From Nocardiopsis eucommiae (GTDB lineage: Bacteria; Actinomycetota; Actinomycetes; Streptosporangiales; Streptosporangiaceae): a DNA stretch of 64,000 nucleotides. The notes below the pieces were generated by a model that saw only the letters and a program-made list of their open reading frames with translations, was not told the origin of the DNA and ran no database searches. How positions within the stretch are numbered: position 1 is the stretch's first letter; the number at the start of each line of letters is the position of its first letter. The stretch is taken from positions 434,001 to 498,000 of the forward strand of contig CP074402.1 in the NCBI GenBank assembly GCA_018388625.1, written 5' to 3'. Position numbers and translations under genes: made by a program. Below, one piece after another: positions 29,339 through 39,254 of the stretch.

Positions 29339-30178
29339 ATGACTCCACAGACTCAGCCCGCCCCAGCCCCCTCGCCCACGCAGGCCACCGCGGGGACGCG
29401 GCGTGGACGTCGCCCCTCGCTCGGGGCGGTGGCCCTGTACCCCGCCACGTTCCTCGCGCTGCTGGTGGTGGCCTGGTTCGCGGTCACGACCACGGGCCTG
29501 GTCCAGCCCTACATCATCCCCTCGCCCGTCGACACGTGGAAAGCGTTTACCGACAACCCCGAGTACCTGTGGGGCCACACGCTCGTCACCACGGGGGAGA
29601 CCCTCGCCGGGTTCGTCATCGCGGCGGTGGTCGGCGTCCTCGTCGCGGTGCTGATGGTCTACTCGCCCACACTGGAGAAGACCTTCTATCCGCTGATCCT
29701 CTTCGCCCAGGTCATCCCGAAGATCGCGATCGCGCCGCTGTTCGTGGTGTGGCTCGGCTTCGGCGCCAGCCCGAAGGTCCTCGTGGCCGTGCTCATGGCC
29801 TTCTTCCCGGTGGTCATCTCCGGGATCAGCGGCCTGCGGTCGGTCGACCCCGAACTCCTCGAACTCACCTCCACCATGGGCGCGTCCCGGATCAAGACCT
29901 TCTGGAAGGTCCGCTTCCCGGCGGCCCTGCCCGAACTGCTGTCCGGCCTCAAGGTCGCCGCGACCCTCGCTGTCACCGGCGCCGTCGTGGGCGAGTTCGT
30001 CGGAGCCAACTCCGGTCTGGGCTTCGTGATCCTCCAGGCGAACGGCAACATCGACACCGCCATGCTCTTCGCCGCGCTGATCATCATGTCCGCGCTGGGC
30101 GTCCTGCTGTTCGCGATCATCCAGGTCGCGGAGACGCTCCTCATCCCCTGGCACGCCTCGCGCCGCAACCGGGGCTGA
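29339..30178 (+). CDS. ABC transporter permease (Ssu/Tau/Thi type)
   Basis: 279 residues. Six predicted membrane segments, starting with VALYPATFLALLVVAWFAVT, and the binding-protein-dependent transport signature ELTSTMGASRIKTFWKVRFPAALPELLSG, which contacts the ATPase. Family members import alkanesulphonates, nitrate or thiamine precursors, so sugar transport would be unusual for this type. ATG at 29339 follows GAGG; a GTG at 29321 is in frame. First gene of a plus-strand operon under the LacI operators. Confidence 0.93.
   Translation: MTPQTQPAPAPSPTQATAGTRRGRRPSLGAVALYPATFLALLVVAWFAVTTTGLVQPYIIPSPVDTWKAFTDNPEYLWGHTLVTTGETLAGFVIAAVVGVLVAVLMVYSPTLEKTFYPLILFAQVIPKIAIAPLFVVWLGFGASPKVLVAVLMAFFPVVISGISGLRSVDPELLELTSTMGASRIKTFWKVRFPAALPELLSGLKVAATLAVTGAVVGEFVGANSGLGFVILQANGNIDTAMLFAALIIMSALGVLLFAIIQVAETLLIPWHASRRNRG
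29538..29551. promoter_or_regulatory. LacI-like half-perfect dyad inside the permease gene
   Basis: GGAAAGCGTTTACC differs from the upstream operator GGTAAGCGCTTTCC at a few positions and lies about 265 bases downstream of it, inside the coding sequence. An auxiliary operator is possible; chance is not excluded. Confidence 0.4.
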
Positions 30179-30316
30179 GCCGCTCCGACCCCGCGTCCGC
30201 GCCCCTCGCGCGGACCCCGGGCCCGCACCCCTCTCCGAACACCGAAAGCCCGGACCCCGGGCCACCCTGGCCTCCGTGCCTCCCCAGCAGTACCCGGAAC
30301 TCCCGAAGGACCCCTC

Positions 30317-31370
30317 ATGGCCTCTCGAAACTCCCGCACCGCGCGGTACGGCACCCCTCACGCCCGGCCCTGACCGCCCTCGTCGCCGGGGCGAGCGCCC
30401 TGGCCCTCGCCGCCTGCGGCGGCGGGGACGGCGAGACCGGCGGGAGCGGCGACACCGACGCGGTGACGTTGCAGCTCAACTGGTACCCCTACGGCGAACA
30501 CGCGCCCTTCTACTACGGCGTGGAGGAGGGGATCTTCGAGGAGCACGGGATCGACCTCACCATCGAGGCGGGGCAGGGCTCCGCCCGGACCGTGCAGGCC
30601 GTCGGCCAGCAGGACTTCGACTTCGGCTGGGCCGACACCCCCGCGCTGCTCGCCAACGTGGACGAGGGCGTGGACGTGCGCTCGGTCGGCGTCTACCTCC
30701 AGTCCACCCCCGCCGCCGTGCAGTACTTCGCCGAGACCGACATCTCGGGGCCGGACGACCTCCGGGGCAGGACCATCGCGGTCTCCGCCGGTGACGCGGT
30801 CACCCTCACCTTCCCCTGTACCTGGAGGCCGTGGGCCTGTCCGAGGACGACGTCGAGCAGCAGAACCTCGACTCGGCGGGCAAGAACGCGGCGCTGATCT
30901 CCGGCCAGGTGGACGCGCTCATCGGCTTCGGCCACGACCAGGGCCCCAAGATCTCCGCCGAGAGCGGCAAGGAGGTCAACTACCTGCGCTACTCCGACGC
31001 CGGGCTGAGCTTCTTCAGCAACGGGCTGCTCGCCCACAGCTCCACGATCGCGGACGACCCCGACCTGGTCCAGCGCATGGTCACGGCGACCACGGCGGCC
31101 TTCACCGCCGCACAGGAGTCGCCGGAGGACGCGGTCGCGTCCATGGAGGGCCAGAACCCGCAGATGCCCAGCGGCGAGGTGCTCCTGGAGCAGTGGCAGG
31201 GCACCATCGAGCTGCTCCACACCGAGAACAGCGAGGGCCTGGAGCCGGGCCACACCTCCGAGGACGACTGGCGGGGGACCATCGAGGTCCTCGCCGAGGC
31301 CGGGCTGATCAACGAGGCCAAGGAGACCAGCACGTACTTCGACGCCTCCTTCACCACGGAAGGGCAGTGA
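30317..31370 (+). CDS. NMT1/TauA-type substrate-binding lipoprotein
   Basis: About 351 residues. A lipoprotein signal ending ALAAC is followed by the NMT1/THI5-like fold: TLQLNWYPYGEHAPFYYGVEEGIFEEHGIDL, the phosphate/anion-type loop GQGSARTVQAVGQQDFDFGWAD, and DLRGRTIAVSAGDA. Frames break near 30370 (CGGCCCTGACC needs one more C) and near 30815 (CTTCCCCTGTAC needs one more C), after which it continues YLEAVGLSEDDVEQQNLD. ATG at 30317 follows GAAGGA. It captures the substrate outside the membrane for the adjoining permease and ATPase. The ligand is unknown; the family favours small planar or anionic molecules. Confidence 0.88.
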
Positions 31371-31372
31371 GC

Positions 31373-32206
31373 ATGTTCGCCAGAACAGCCGACCGCGCCC
31401 GGGACGGAGCCGGTTCCGAGCCGCCCGCGGAGCAGGGACCGATGGTCGACATCCACGGGGTCGACGTCACCTTCCGGACCAAAGACCGTACGGTGCACGC
31501 GCTCAGCGGCATCGACCTCACCATCCAGCACGGCGAGTTCCTCAGTATCGCGGGCCCCTCCGGTTGCGGGAAGTCCACGCTGCTGCGGGTGATCGCCGGG
31601 CTCACCGCGACCAGCGCGGGCGGGGTGACCCTGCGCGGGACACCCGTGGAGGGTCCCCGCCGCGACGTCGGGTTCGTCTTCCAGCGGGCCGCGCTCCTGG
31701 ACTGGCGCAACGCCCGCGACAACATCCTCTTCCAGGCCGAGATGCGCGGGCTGCCCAAGGCGTGGGCGCGCAGGCGTACCGACGAGCTCATGGAGATGAC
31801 CGGCCTCACCGGCTTCGAGAAGGCCATGCCCTTCGAGCTGTCCGGCGGCATGCAGCAGCGGGTCTCCCTGTGCCGCGCCCTCCTGCACGAACCCGACGTG
31901 CTGCTCATGGACGAGCCCTTCGGCGCTCTCGATGCGTTGACCAGGGAGAACATGAACGTGGAACTCCGCCGGATCTGGGAGGACACCGGTATGACGGTGG
32001 TCCTGGTGACGCACTCGGTGGCCGAGGCCGTGTACCTGGCGTCCCGCTCCGTGGTCATGGGGCCGCGCCCCGGCCGCGTGATCGAGGAGTTCGACATCGC
32101 CATCCACGGCCACCGCGAGTACGAACCCACCCTGGAGAACCCCGAGTTCCAGCGCGTGACCGCCAGGATCCGCGAGCTCCTGGGCTCCACCGCCACCGCC
32201 GACTGA
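31373..32206 (+). CDS. ABC transporter ATP-binding protein (SsuB/TauB type)
   Basis: 277 residues. Walker A GPSGCGKST, Q-loop FVFQRAALLDW, signature LSGGMQQRVSLCRALL, Walker B VLLMDEPFGALD and the H-loop VTHSVAEAVYLASR are all present. ATG at 31373 follows GGAAGGG; a GTG at 31367 would overlap the preceding stop. Energises import by the adjoining permease and binding protein. Confidence 0.95.
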   Translation: MFARTADRARDGAGSEPPAEQGPMVDIHGVDVTFRTKDRTVHALSGIDLTIQHGEFLSIAGPSGCGKSTLLRVIAGLTATSAGGVTLRGTPVEGPRRDVGFVFQRAALLDWRNARDNILFQAEMRGLPKAWARRRTDELMEMTGLTGFEKAMPFELSGGMQQRVSLCRALLHEPDVLLMDEPFGALDALTRENMNVELRRIWEDTGMTVVLVTHSVAEAVYLASRSVVMGPRPGRVIEEFDIAIHGHREYEPTLENPEFQRVTARIRELLGSTATAD

Positions 32207-32253
32207 CCCCGAGCCACGGTCGACCGACCGCAACTGGACAGGACCTGCACGAC

Positions 32254-33414
32254 ATGACGACACAGACGATCGGGATCATCCTCAACGGCGTCACCGGCCG
32301 CATGGGCTACCGCCAGCACCTGGTGCGGTCCATCCTGGCCATCCGGGACGAGGGCGGGCTCGCCCTGCCCGACGGCTCCCGGGTGCCGATCCGCCCCGTC
32401 CTCGTGGGGCGCGACAAGGAGAAGCTCGACCGCATCGCCCTGCGGCACGGCGTCGAGGAGTACACGACCGACCTCGACGCGGCGCTGTCCGACGACGGGT
32501 TGGGCGTCTACGCGGACTTCCTGCTCACCAGCGCCAGGGTCCCCGCCCTGCGCAGGGCCATCGCGGCGGGGAAGGCGATCTACAGCGAGAAGCCGACCGC
32601 CGAGACCCACGCGGAGGCCGAGGAACTGGCCCGGGAGGTCGAGCGCGCGGGCCTGCACAACGGTGTGGTGCACGACAAGCTCTACCTGCCGGGACTGCTC
32701 AAGCTGAGGCGGCTGGTCGACTCCGGCTTCTTCGGGCGGGTCCTCTCGGTGCGCGGCGAGTTCGGCTACTGGGTGTTCGAGGGCGGGTGGCAGCCCGCCC
32801 AGCGGCCCAGCTGGAACTACCGCAAGGAGGACGGCGGCGGGATCGTGGTGGACATGTTCCCGCACTGGAACTACGTCTTCGAGCACCTCTTCGGGCCGGT
32901 GCGCTCGGTGTACGCGCACACCGCCACGCACATCCCGGAGCGCGTCGACGAGCACGGCGCCTCGTACGCCGCGACCGCCGACGACGCCGCGTACGCGATC
33001 TTCGAGGTGGGCGAGGGCACCGTGGTGCAGATGAACTCCAGCTGGTGCGTGCGGGTGGACCGCGACGAACTGGTGGAGTTCCAGGTGGACGGCACGCACG
33101 GCTCGGCGGTGGTGGGGCTGTTCAACGGGCGGGTGCAGACCCGCGAGACGACGCCCCGGCCGGTGTGGAACCCCGACCTCGCGGACGCCCACGACTACCG
33201 GGCGGACTGGAGCCGGGTGCCCGACAACGCGGAGTTCGGCAACGGGTTCCGCGCGCAGTGGGAGGAGTACCTGCGCGACCTCGTCGCTGGACGGCCGCAC
33301 CGGTTCGACTTCGCGTCGGCCGCGCGCGGGGTGCTGCTCGCGGAGCGGGGCCTGGAATCCGCCGCCACGGGTCGGCGGATCGCCCTCGGCACGAACGCGG
33401 AGGCGCGGTCATGA
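32254..33414 (+). CDS. Gfo/Idh/MocA-family oxidoreductase
   Basis: 386 residues, unbroken. An N-terminal Rossmann fold (IGIILNGVTGRMGYRQHL) and the family EKP motif (AIYSEKPTAETHAEAEEL) are followed by the GFO-type C-terminal domain with GGGIVVDMFPHWNYVFEHLFG. Such enzymes oxidise or reduce sugar hydroxyls with NAD(P), often giving 3-keto sugars. The gene order Gfo/Idh - DUF993 - TIM-barrel isomerase with ATGA and GTGA overlaps points to one three-step pathway. Exact substrate unknown. Confidence 0.92.
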   Translation: MTTQTIGIILNGVTGRMGYRQHLVRSILAIRDEGGLALPDGSRVPIRPVLVGRDKEKLDRIALRHGVEEYTTDLDAALSDDGLGVYADFLLTSARVPALRRAIAAGKAIYSEKPTAETHAEAEELAREVERAGLHNGVVHDKLYLPGLLKLRRLVDSGFFGRVLSVRGEFGYWVFEGGWQPAQRPSWNYRKEDGGGIVVDMFPHWNYVFEHLFGPVRSVYAHTATHIPERVDEHGASYAATADDAAYAIFEVGEGTVVQMNSSWCVRVDRDELVEFQVDGTHGSAVVGLFNGRVQTRETTPRPVWNPDLADAHDYRADWSRVPDNAEFGNGFRAQWEEYLRDLVAGRPHRFDFASAARGVLLAERGLESAATGRRIALGTNAEARS

Positions 33415-34663
33415 CGGGAGCCACCCCGGGGACGCGGCCGAGGATTCCGCCGACCCCGCCACCGCGCCACGAGTGCTGCTGCCGCGCGCCTCGGGCCGCG
33501 TCGACCAGCTGGACCTCGCGGCCGCGCCGGAGCCGGTCCCGCCGCGCGGACACCACCGGGTGCGGTCGGTGTACGCCGCCGCCCACGTGGTGCCGGTGCC
33601 CTGGGGGCCAACGTCCCCGGTGCCCCCGCCGAGGTGGACTGGGAATCCACCCTGGGGTTCCGCCGACGGGTGTGGGGCCTGGGCCTCGGGGTCGCGGAGG
33701 CGATGGACACCGCCCAGCGGAACATGGGGCTGGACTACGCCGCCACCCGTGAACTGGTGGAGCGCACGGCCCGCGCCGCCACGGAGTTCGGCCGGGAGCA
33801 CGGTGTCCCCACCCGGGACCTCGTCGTCTCGGGCGTCAACACCGACCAGCTCCCGGACACCCAGGTCAGTCTCGACCGGGTGGTAAGCGCTTACCGGTCC
33901 CAGCTCGAGCACGTGGAGTCCACCGGTTCGGGGGTCGTGCTCATGGCCAGCAGGCACCTAGCGGCGGCTGCCCGCGACGCCGCCGACTACGCGAAGGTCT
34001 ACGCCGAGGTGCTCGGGGCAGCACGGACCCCGGTGGTCCTGCACTGGTTGGGTGAGGCCTTCGACGCCCGCCTCGCCGGGTACTTCGGGTCACGGGACAC
34101 GGCCGAGGCCATGGACACCGTGGTGGACCTCATCGAGGACCACGCCGACCGCATCGCCGGGATCAAGCTCTCCCTGCTGGACGCGGCGGCCGAGCGCTCG
34201 CTGCGCTCCCGGCTGCCGGACGGGGTCCGCATGTACACCGGCGACGACTACAACTACGTGGACCTGATCCTCGGAGACGGCGAACACCACTCCGACGCCC
34301 TGTTGGGTGCCTTCGCCGCCGTCACCCCCAGGCGTCGGCGGCGCTCACCGCCCTGGAGGCCGGTGACACCGCCGCCTACCGGCGGGTGCTCGGACCCACC
34401 GAGGAACTGTCCCGGCAGGTCTTCGCGCCGCCCACCCAGTACTACAAGACCGGGGTGGCCTTCCTGGCCTGGCTCAACGGGCTCCAGCCGGGGTGGTCGA
34501 TGGTGGGCGGGCTGCACTCGGCCCGGAGTCTGCCGCACCTGTCCCGAGTGATCGAACTGGCCGACGCGTGCGGCGCCCTCGCGGACCCGCGCTCGCCGCG
34601 CGGAGGTGGCGGAACCTGCTGCTGACACACGGTGTGACCGAGGAGAGGAAGGGGCGGACGTGA
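33411..34663 (+). CDS. DUF993 / dihydrodipicolinate-synthase-family protein
   Basis: About 418 residues. DUF993 proteins are aldolase-like TIM barrels; recognisable stretches are VAEAMDTAQRNMGLDYAATREL, VVLHWLGEAFDARLAGYFGS, GIKLSLLDAAAERSLR (candidate Schiff-base Lys), VRMYTGDDYNYVDLILGDG and TQYYKTGVAFLAWLNG. The frame breaks about four times, near 33432, 33610, 34330 and 34590. With these restored the TGA at 34661-34663 overlaps the next GTG, as expected for an operon. ATG at 33411 overlaps the previous stop. Probably cleaves or rearranges the keto-sugar made by its neighbours; the reaction is not established to my knowledge. Confidence 0.82.
33882..33895. promoter_or_regulatory. perfect LacI-type palindrome inside the DUF993 gene
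   Basis: GGTAAGCGCTTACC is a perfect 14-base palindrome with the same AAGCGCT core as the operators upstream of the importer. It lies about 470 bases into the coding sequence and encodes VVSAYRS. It may act as a roadblock or auxiliary site, or be a coincidence of codons. Confidence 0.5.
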
Positions 34664-35546
34664 GCGCCGTGCGGACGGACACCGAGCGGTTCTCGCTCAA
34701 CCAGGCCACCATCAAGCGGGCCGACCTGGCGGCCACGATCGACCACGCCGTGGCCGCCGGGGTCGGGGCGGTGGGACTGTGGCGCGACCGGGTCGCGGAG
34801 GCGGGCCTGCCCGAGGCCGCCGCCCGTCTGGCCGACTCCGGGCTCCGCTTCTCCAGCCTGTGCCGGGGCGGGTTCGTCACGGACCCCGGCACGGCCGACG
34901 ACCAGTGGAAGGAGAACCTGCGGGCGCTGGACGAGACCGCCGCGCTGGCCGAGGCCGGGGCCCCGGGTTCGGCGCCGGTGCTCGTACTGGTCCTCGGCGG
35001 GTTGCCGCCCGGGGACCGGGACCTCGCGGCGGCCCGGGAGCGGGTACGGGCGGCGCTGCGCCGCCTCGAGCCGGAGGCCCGGGCACGCGGGGTGCGGCTG
35101 GGCGTCGAACCCATGCACCCCATGTTCTGCGCCGACCGCGCGGTGGTCTCCACCCTCGGACAGGCCCTCGACCTGGTCGCTGACCTCGATCCGGAGACGG
35201 TCGGGGTGGTCGTGGACACCTACCACGTGTGGTGGGACCCGCAGGTGCTGCCGATGATCGCGCGGGCCGGGGCGGAGGGGCGGATCGTCTCCTACCAGGT
35301 GTGCGACTGGCTCACCCCGATTCCCGAGGGCGCGCTCCTGGGCCGGGGGCTGCCGGGAGAGGGCCATGTCGACTTCGCGTCCCTGACCCGCGCGGTGGAG
35401 GCGACCGGGTACCGCGGGGACGTCGAGATCGAGGTGTTCCACCAGCGGGTGTGGGACGCGCCCTTCGCGGAGGTGGTCCGGGACTGCGTCCGCGCCTTCG
35501 GTGAGGTCATCTCCCCCACCTCACCCCGCCCGCAGGGCGGGCCTGA
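34660..35546 (+). CDS. sugar phosphate isomerase/epimerase (xylose-isomerase-like TIM barrel)
   Basis: About 295 residues. Metal-binding residues of the AP-endonuclease-2 fold appear in order: VRLGVEPMHPMFCAD (Glu), VGVVVDTYHVWWDPQ (Asp, His), RIVSYQVCDWL and VEIEVFHQRVW (Glu). Relatives include 2-keto-myo-inositol dehydratase, hydroxypyruvate isomerase and 3-keto-glycoside lyases. GTG at 34660 overlaps the DUF993 stop. As read, the frame runs on past the domain; one more C in the five-C run near 35512 gives TGA at 35544-35546, and that end is used. Third enzyme of the catabolic operon. Confidence 0.85.
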
Positions 35547-35662
35547 CCCGTCTGGTGCCGACCTCCCGGGGATCGGCACCGGACCCCCACCCCCACCGGC
35601 GTCACGGACCGGCGCCGCACCCCGGCCGAGCACGCTCCGTCACCCCCGAAGGAGAACCGACG

Positions 35663-38528
35663 ATGCGAGGCGCCGATCCCGTGTCCCCCCGTCCGAGACC
35701 ACCCAGGCCACCCGTACCGAGGATCGCGGCGGCGACCACGGCCTGCGCACTCCTCGCCTCGCTCATGTCGGCGGCACCCGTCACGGCGGCGGAGGGCACC
35801 CTCGCCGGTCCGCCCGACGCGGTGGCCGACGGCTTCCGGCCCCTGGCGGTCTTCGACGACTACGCCAACGGCAGCCTGCGCGGCCAGGGTCCCTGGCACG
35901 TCAACACCCCCGGAGCCCCGGACGGCGCGGTCGTCTCGGAGGAGGCACCGGCCTCGCTCTCCGGCAAGGCCATGAGCGTCCTGCTGTCCGAACGCCCCGA
36001 GCCGGTCCGGTACCGGGGCAACGCCTACGCCGAACTCGGTGACCTCGCCGTGGAGGCGGACGCCACGGGCACCGTCTTCTGGGAGTTCGTCGCGGACGAC
36101 CTCGCGGCCACCGGGCTCGACATCGGGCTGAGCGCCAACCCCACTCCCGGGCTGGGCGCCGACACCACGGGCAACCCCTTCGACCCGGACGACTTCGGCC
36201 CGCACGTCACCCTGGACGAACGGGGCCTCGTGGCCCGGGACGGGGCCGGGGAACGGGTCCTCGACACGGAGATCACCGACGGCGAGCGGTACGCGGTGTG
36301 GCTGGTCGTGGACAACGCGGCCGACACCTACCGGGTGCACGTCGCGGTCGCGGGCGGCGACCCCGTACCGGCCCGGGGCCCGGACGGCGACACCGAGTTC
36401 GCCTTCCGGACCGCGGGGAGGCGGATCTCCGCACGTTCCTGCTGCTCAACGACGCCGACGAGCCGCCCTCGGGCGACACCCACCTCGACAACATCCACCT
36501 GGCCCCGGACGCGGACTCCACGGCCAACCCCGCACCTGAGTACGCCGAGGTGGTCGACTTCGACGCCTACGAGGCGACCGCGCTCGACGGTCAGGACGGG
36601 TGGCGCGCCGACGCCGACGTGCGGGTCGTGGCGGACCCCACGGGGCCGGATCCCCGCCAGGTCGTGGAGATGACCGGCGACGGCCTGGCCGCCGACCGTG
36701 CGGTGCCGGAGATCGCGGACGGGGCGACCGGAACGCTGTTCTTCCGCGTGCACCGGGACGCCGACCTCGACACCTCCCTGGGTCTGACCGAGGTGGCCGC
36801 CCCCGGCGGCTTCGACGACATGCGGGCGCAGGCCAATATCCAGAACTCCGACGTGCTCAACGTCCGGGACGGCGACTCCTTCGCCGAGGCCGGATCCTGG
36901 CCGTCCGGTACGTGGCAGTGCGTGTGGATGGTGGTCGACAACGACGCCGACACCGTGCGCGCCTACAGCAGGGGCGGCCCGTACCGCACCACCACCCGGC
37001 TGCCGGTGGGGGAGGAGGCCGAGTTCGCCCTGCGCTCCTCGGTCGAGGACGGTCTGGACCGGTTCCTCGCCCTCAACGGGGCGGACAGCGCCGGACGCCT
37101 GCTCGTGGACGACGTCGCCGTGGACCGGCACAGCGCGAACCTGCGCGTGCCCAGCGGCGACGCGGGTGACTGCGAGGTCGTGGACGACGGTGAGGGGCCG
37201 GTGGAGACCCCGATCCCCGAGACACCGCTGCCCTCCGGGGTCACGCTCCAGGTGGAGGAGCTCACCCGGCTGCCCGCGACCGACGGCGACGGCGGCGCGC
37301 GGATCAACTTCGTCTCGGAGGTTCCCGGGCCGGACGGGGATCGGGGCGTCTGGCCGTTCCCGACCTCAACGGACCGCTGTACCTGGTGGACGAGGAGACC
37401 GGCGCGGCCACCGAGTACCTCAACGCCGGTGACGCGTTCCCCGACTTCGTCATCCGGCCCTCCCTCGGCACCGGGCTGGGCTTCGTCGCCTTCCACCCCG
37501 GGTTCGCGGACAACGGCCGCTTCTACACGGTGCACACCGAGGCCGGTCGGGCCCTGGAGACCCGGACGCCCACGCACGAGCCGCCCGAGGACACACGGGT
37601 GCACGGTGTGGTCACGGAGTGGACCGCCGACGATCCGGCCGCCGACGTCTTCGCCGGTGAACGTCGTGAGGTCCTGCGGATCGGGTACAGCCGGTTCCTG
37701 CACGGGATGCAGCAGATCGGCTTCGACCCGACCGCCGCGCCGGGCGACCCCGACCACGGGCTGCTCTACGTCGCCTCCGGTGACGGGGACGAGGTGCCCG
37801 ACTTCCGCCCGAACCCGCTGGACCCCGGCCAGCCGCAGGGGAAGGTCCTGCGGATCGACCCCGAGGGGGACGACGGGCCCGGCGGCACCTACGGCATCCC
37901 ACCCGACAACCCGTTCGTGGGCGACCCGGACGCCCTGGGTGAGGTCCACGGCCTCGGCATGCGCAACCCGCACCGGTTCACCTGGGACCCGGAGGGCGGG
38001 CGCATGTTCGTCGGGATGATCGGTGAGCAGTCGATCGACTCCGTCTACGAGCTCAGGCCGGGTGACGACTTCGGCTGGAACGAGCGGGAGGGCGGGTTCC
38101 GCTTCGACCGGTCCGATCCGTCCAACGTCTACCCGCTGCCGGAGGACGACGCGGAGAACGGCTACACCTATCCGGTGGTCTCCCTCGGACGGAACTCCGG
38201 GGTGTCACTGGTCGGCGGGTTCGTCCCGAGGGGCGGTCCGTACCCGGTCCTGGAGGGCCGGTACCTCTTCGGTGACATCGTCAGCGGCGAGATCAGGTTC
38301 GCGGACACGGCCGAGATGGTCCGGGGCGGTGACCGGGCGCCGTTCTACGAGGTGGGTCTGGTGGACGCGGCCGGTCAGCCCACGGACATGCGCGAACTGG
38401 CGGGCGACACCCGGGTGGACCTGCGGTTCGGGCAGGACGCCGAAGGCGGCCTGTACCTGCTGTCCAAGGCCAACGGGAAGGTCTGGCGGGTCACCGCCGC
38501 CACCGAGGAGGCCGTCACCCGGGAGTAG
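35663..38528 (+). CDS. secreted glucose/sorbosone-dehydrogenase-like protein with two N-terminal LamG-like domains
   Basis: About 955 residues. A signal peptide (to about residue 42, ASLMSAAPVTAA) is followed by two similar beta-sandwich modules (VFDDYANGSLRGQGPWHVNT... and VDFDAYEATALDGQDGWRAD..., each with TGTVFWEFV or TGTLFFRVH and a late LDNIHLA or VDDVAVD strand), then a six-bladed propeller of the glucose/sorbosone dehydrogenase family (HGMQQIGFDP, QPQGKVLRIDPEG, VHGLGMRNPHRFTWDP, VVSLGRNSGVSLVGGFV). Breaks lie near 36415 and 37345. ATG 35663 follows AAGGAG. Members oxidise aldoses with PQQ or are cofactor-free. Last gene of the island; a strong terminator follows. Confidence 0.86.
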
Positions 38529-38556
38529 GCGGCCCCGCCCCTCCCGCCCCGGTACC

Positions 38557-38595
38557 GACCCCTCCGGCCCGACCTGCACTCGGGCCGGAGGGGTC
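38557..38595. terminator. terminator hairpin after the sugar dehydrogenase
   Basis: A 16-base-pair stem (GACCCCTCCGGCCCGA and its inverse, allowing for one shared edge base) around a seven-base loop CCTGCAC, shortly after the stop and facing a convergent small gene. Confidence 0.8.
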
Positions 38596-38602
38596 CTCCT
38601 CG

Positions 38603-38794
38603 TCAGTCGCTCGGGGTACGGGGTGCACCACGGTCCGGGGCCCGGGTAGACCACCCGCTCCTCACCGTCGGCGAAGCGGACGAGGTAGGGCGGACCGTCG
38701 TCCGCCCCGAGGACGTCGATGATCTCCGCCTCGTGCTCCCCCGGGAACTGGTGACCCCGTGAGTGTGCAGCTGGTCTCCGATGGTGGCGCGCAT
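38603..38794 (-). CDS. DUF1918 small protein
   Basis: About 64 residues. MRATIGDQLHTHG opens like the actinobacterial DUF1918 family, and after restoring one G near 38755 it continues QFPGEHEAEIIDVLGADDGP and PYLVRFADGEERVVYPGP, the family's typical body. The extreme C-terminus is uncertain because the stop at 38603 is in a different frame from the body. An SH3-like fold is expected; function is unknown. Convergent with the sugar dehydrogenase. Confidence 0.65.
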   Translation of the reverse strand: MRATIGDQLHTHGVTSSRGSTRRRSSTSSGRTTVRPTSSASPTVRSGWSTRAPDRGAPRTPSD

Positions 38795-38978
38795 GCGTAC
38801 TCCCGACGGTTCGACGACCGGCCTCCCCAGGCCGGTCACAGTCGGGTGGTACCCGCTCACAAGTCCGGACGAACCATGTCCACCTGGGAAGACACCGTCG
38901 CTTTCGGGTGAAAGGTCACACTTGGGGGTGAGGGCGGACCGGGCGCGGGGACCGGCGCGCCCCTCGCATAATGAACGG

Positions 38979-39184
38979 GTGGACAAACTCTCCCCGATCA
39001 TCGCGTTCGTCGTTTTCATGGGTGTGTTCGTGCTGTCACGGACCCCCGTCCGGGACTTCCTGGAGTCCTGGGTCGCCCTGGAGGGGGTGATCCTCGGCCT
39101 GGCCTCGCTCGTGGCCTCGATGGGCGTCGCCGCCCTCGCCGCCGGGGCGGTGCTCTACGTGTCCCGGCTGATCACCGGGAGTAG
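38979..39184 (+). CDS. small two-helix membrane protein
   Basis: About 68 residues with two hydrophobic helices (IIAFVVFMGVFVLS and LEGVILGLASLVASMGVAALAAGAVLYV). GTG start at 38979. The frame as read continues into antisense of the next gene. One extra G near 39178 gives TAG at 39182-39184 directly before a terminator hairpin, so that stop is used. No family recognised. Confidence 0.55.
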
Positions 39185-39186
39185 TC

Positions 39187-39215
39187 CCGCTCTCCGGTGG
39201 ACGACCGGAGAGCGG
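39187..39215. terminator. bidirectional terminator
   Basis: CCGCTCTCCGGT, loop GGACG, ACCGGAGAGCGG: a 12-base-pair stem between the small membrane protein gene and the convergent dehydrogenase. Confidence 0.75.
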
Positions 39216-39254
39216 TGGTCCGCGAGCCGGGCCCACGACCCGTTCGCGGCGCGG

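Noticed and set aside
29339..32206. Naming the importer as a sulphonate or nitrate transporter
   Set aside because: Family resemblance alone does not set the ligand, and all neighbours are sugar-type enzymes.
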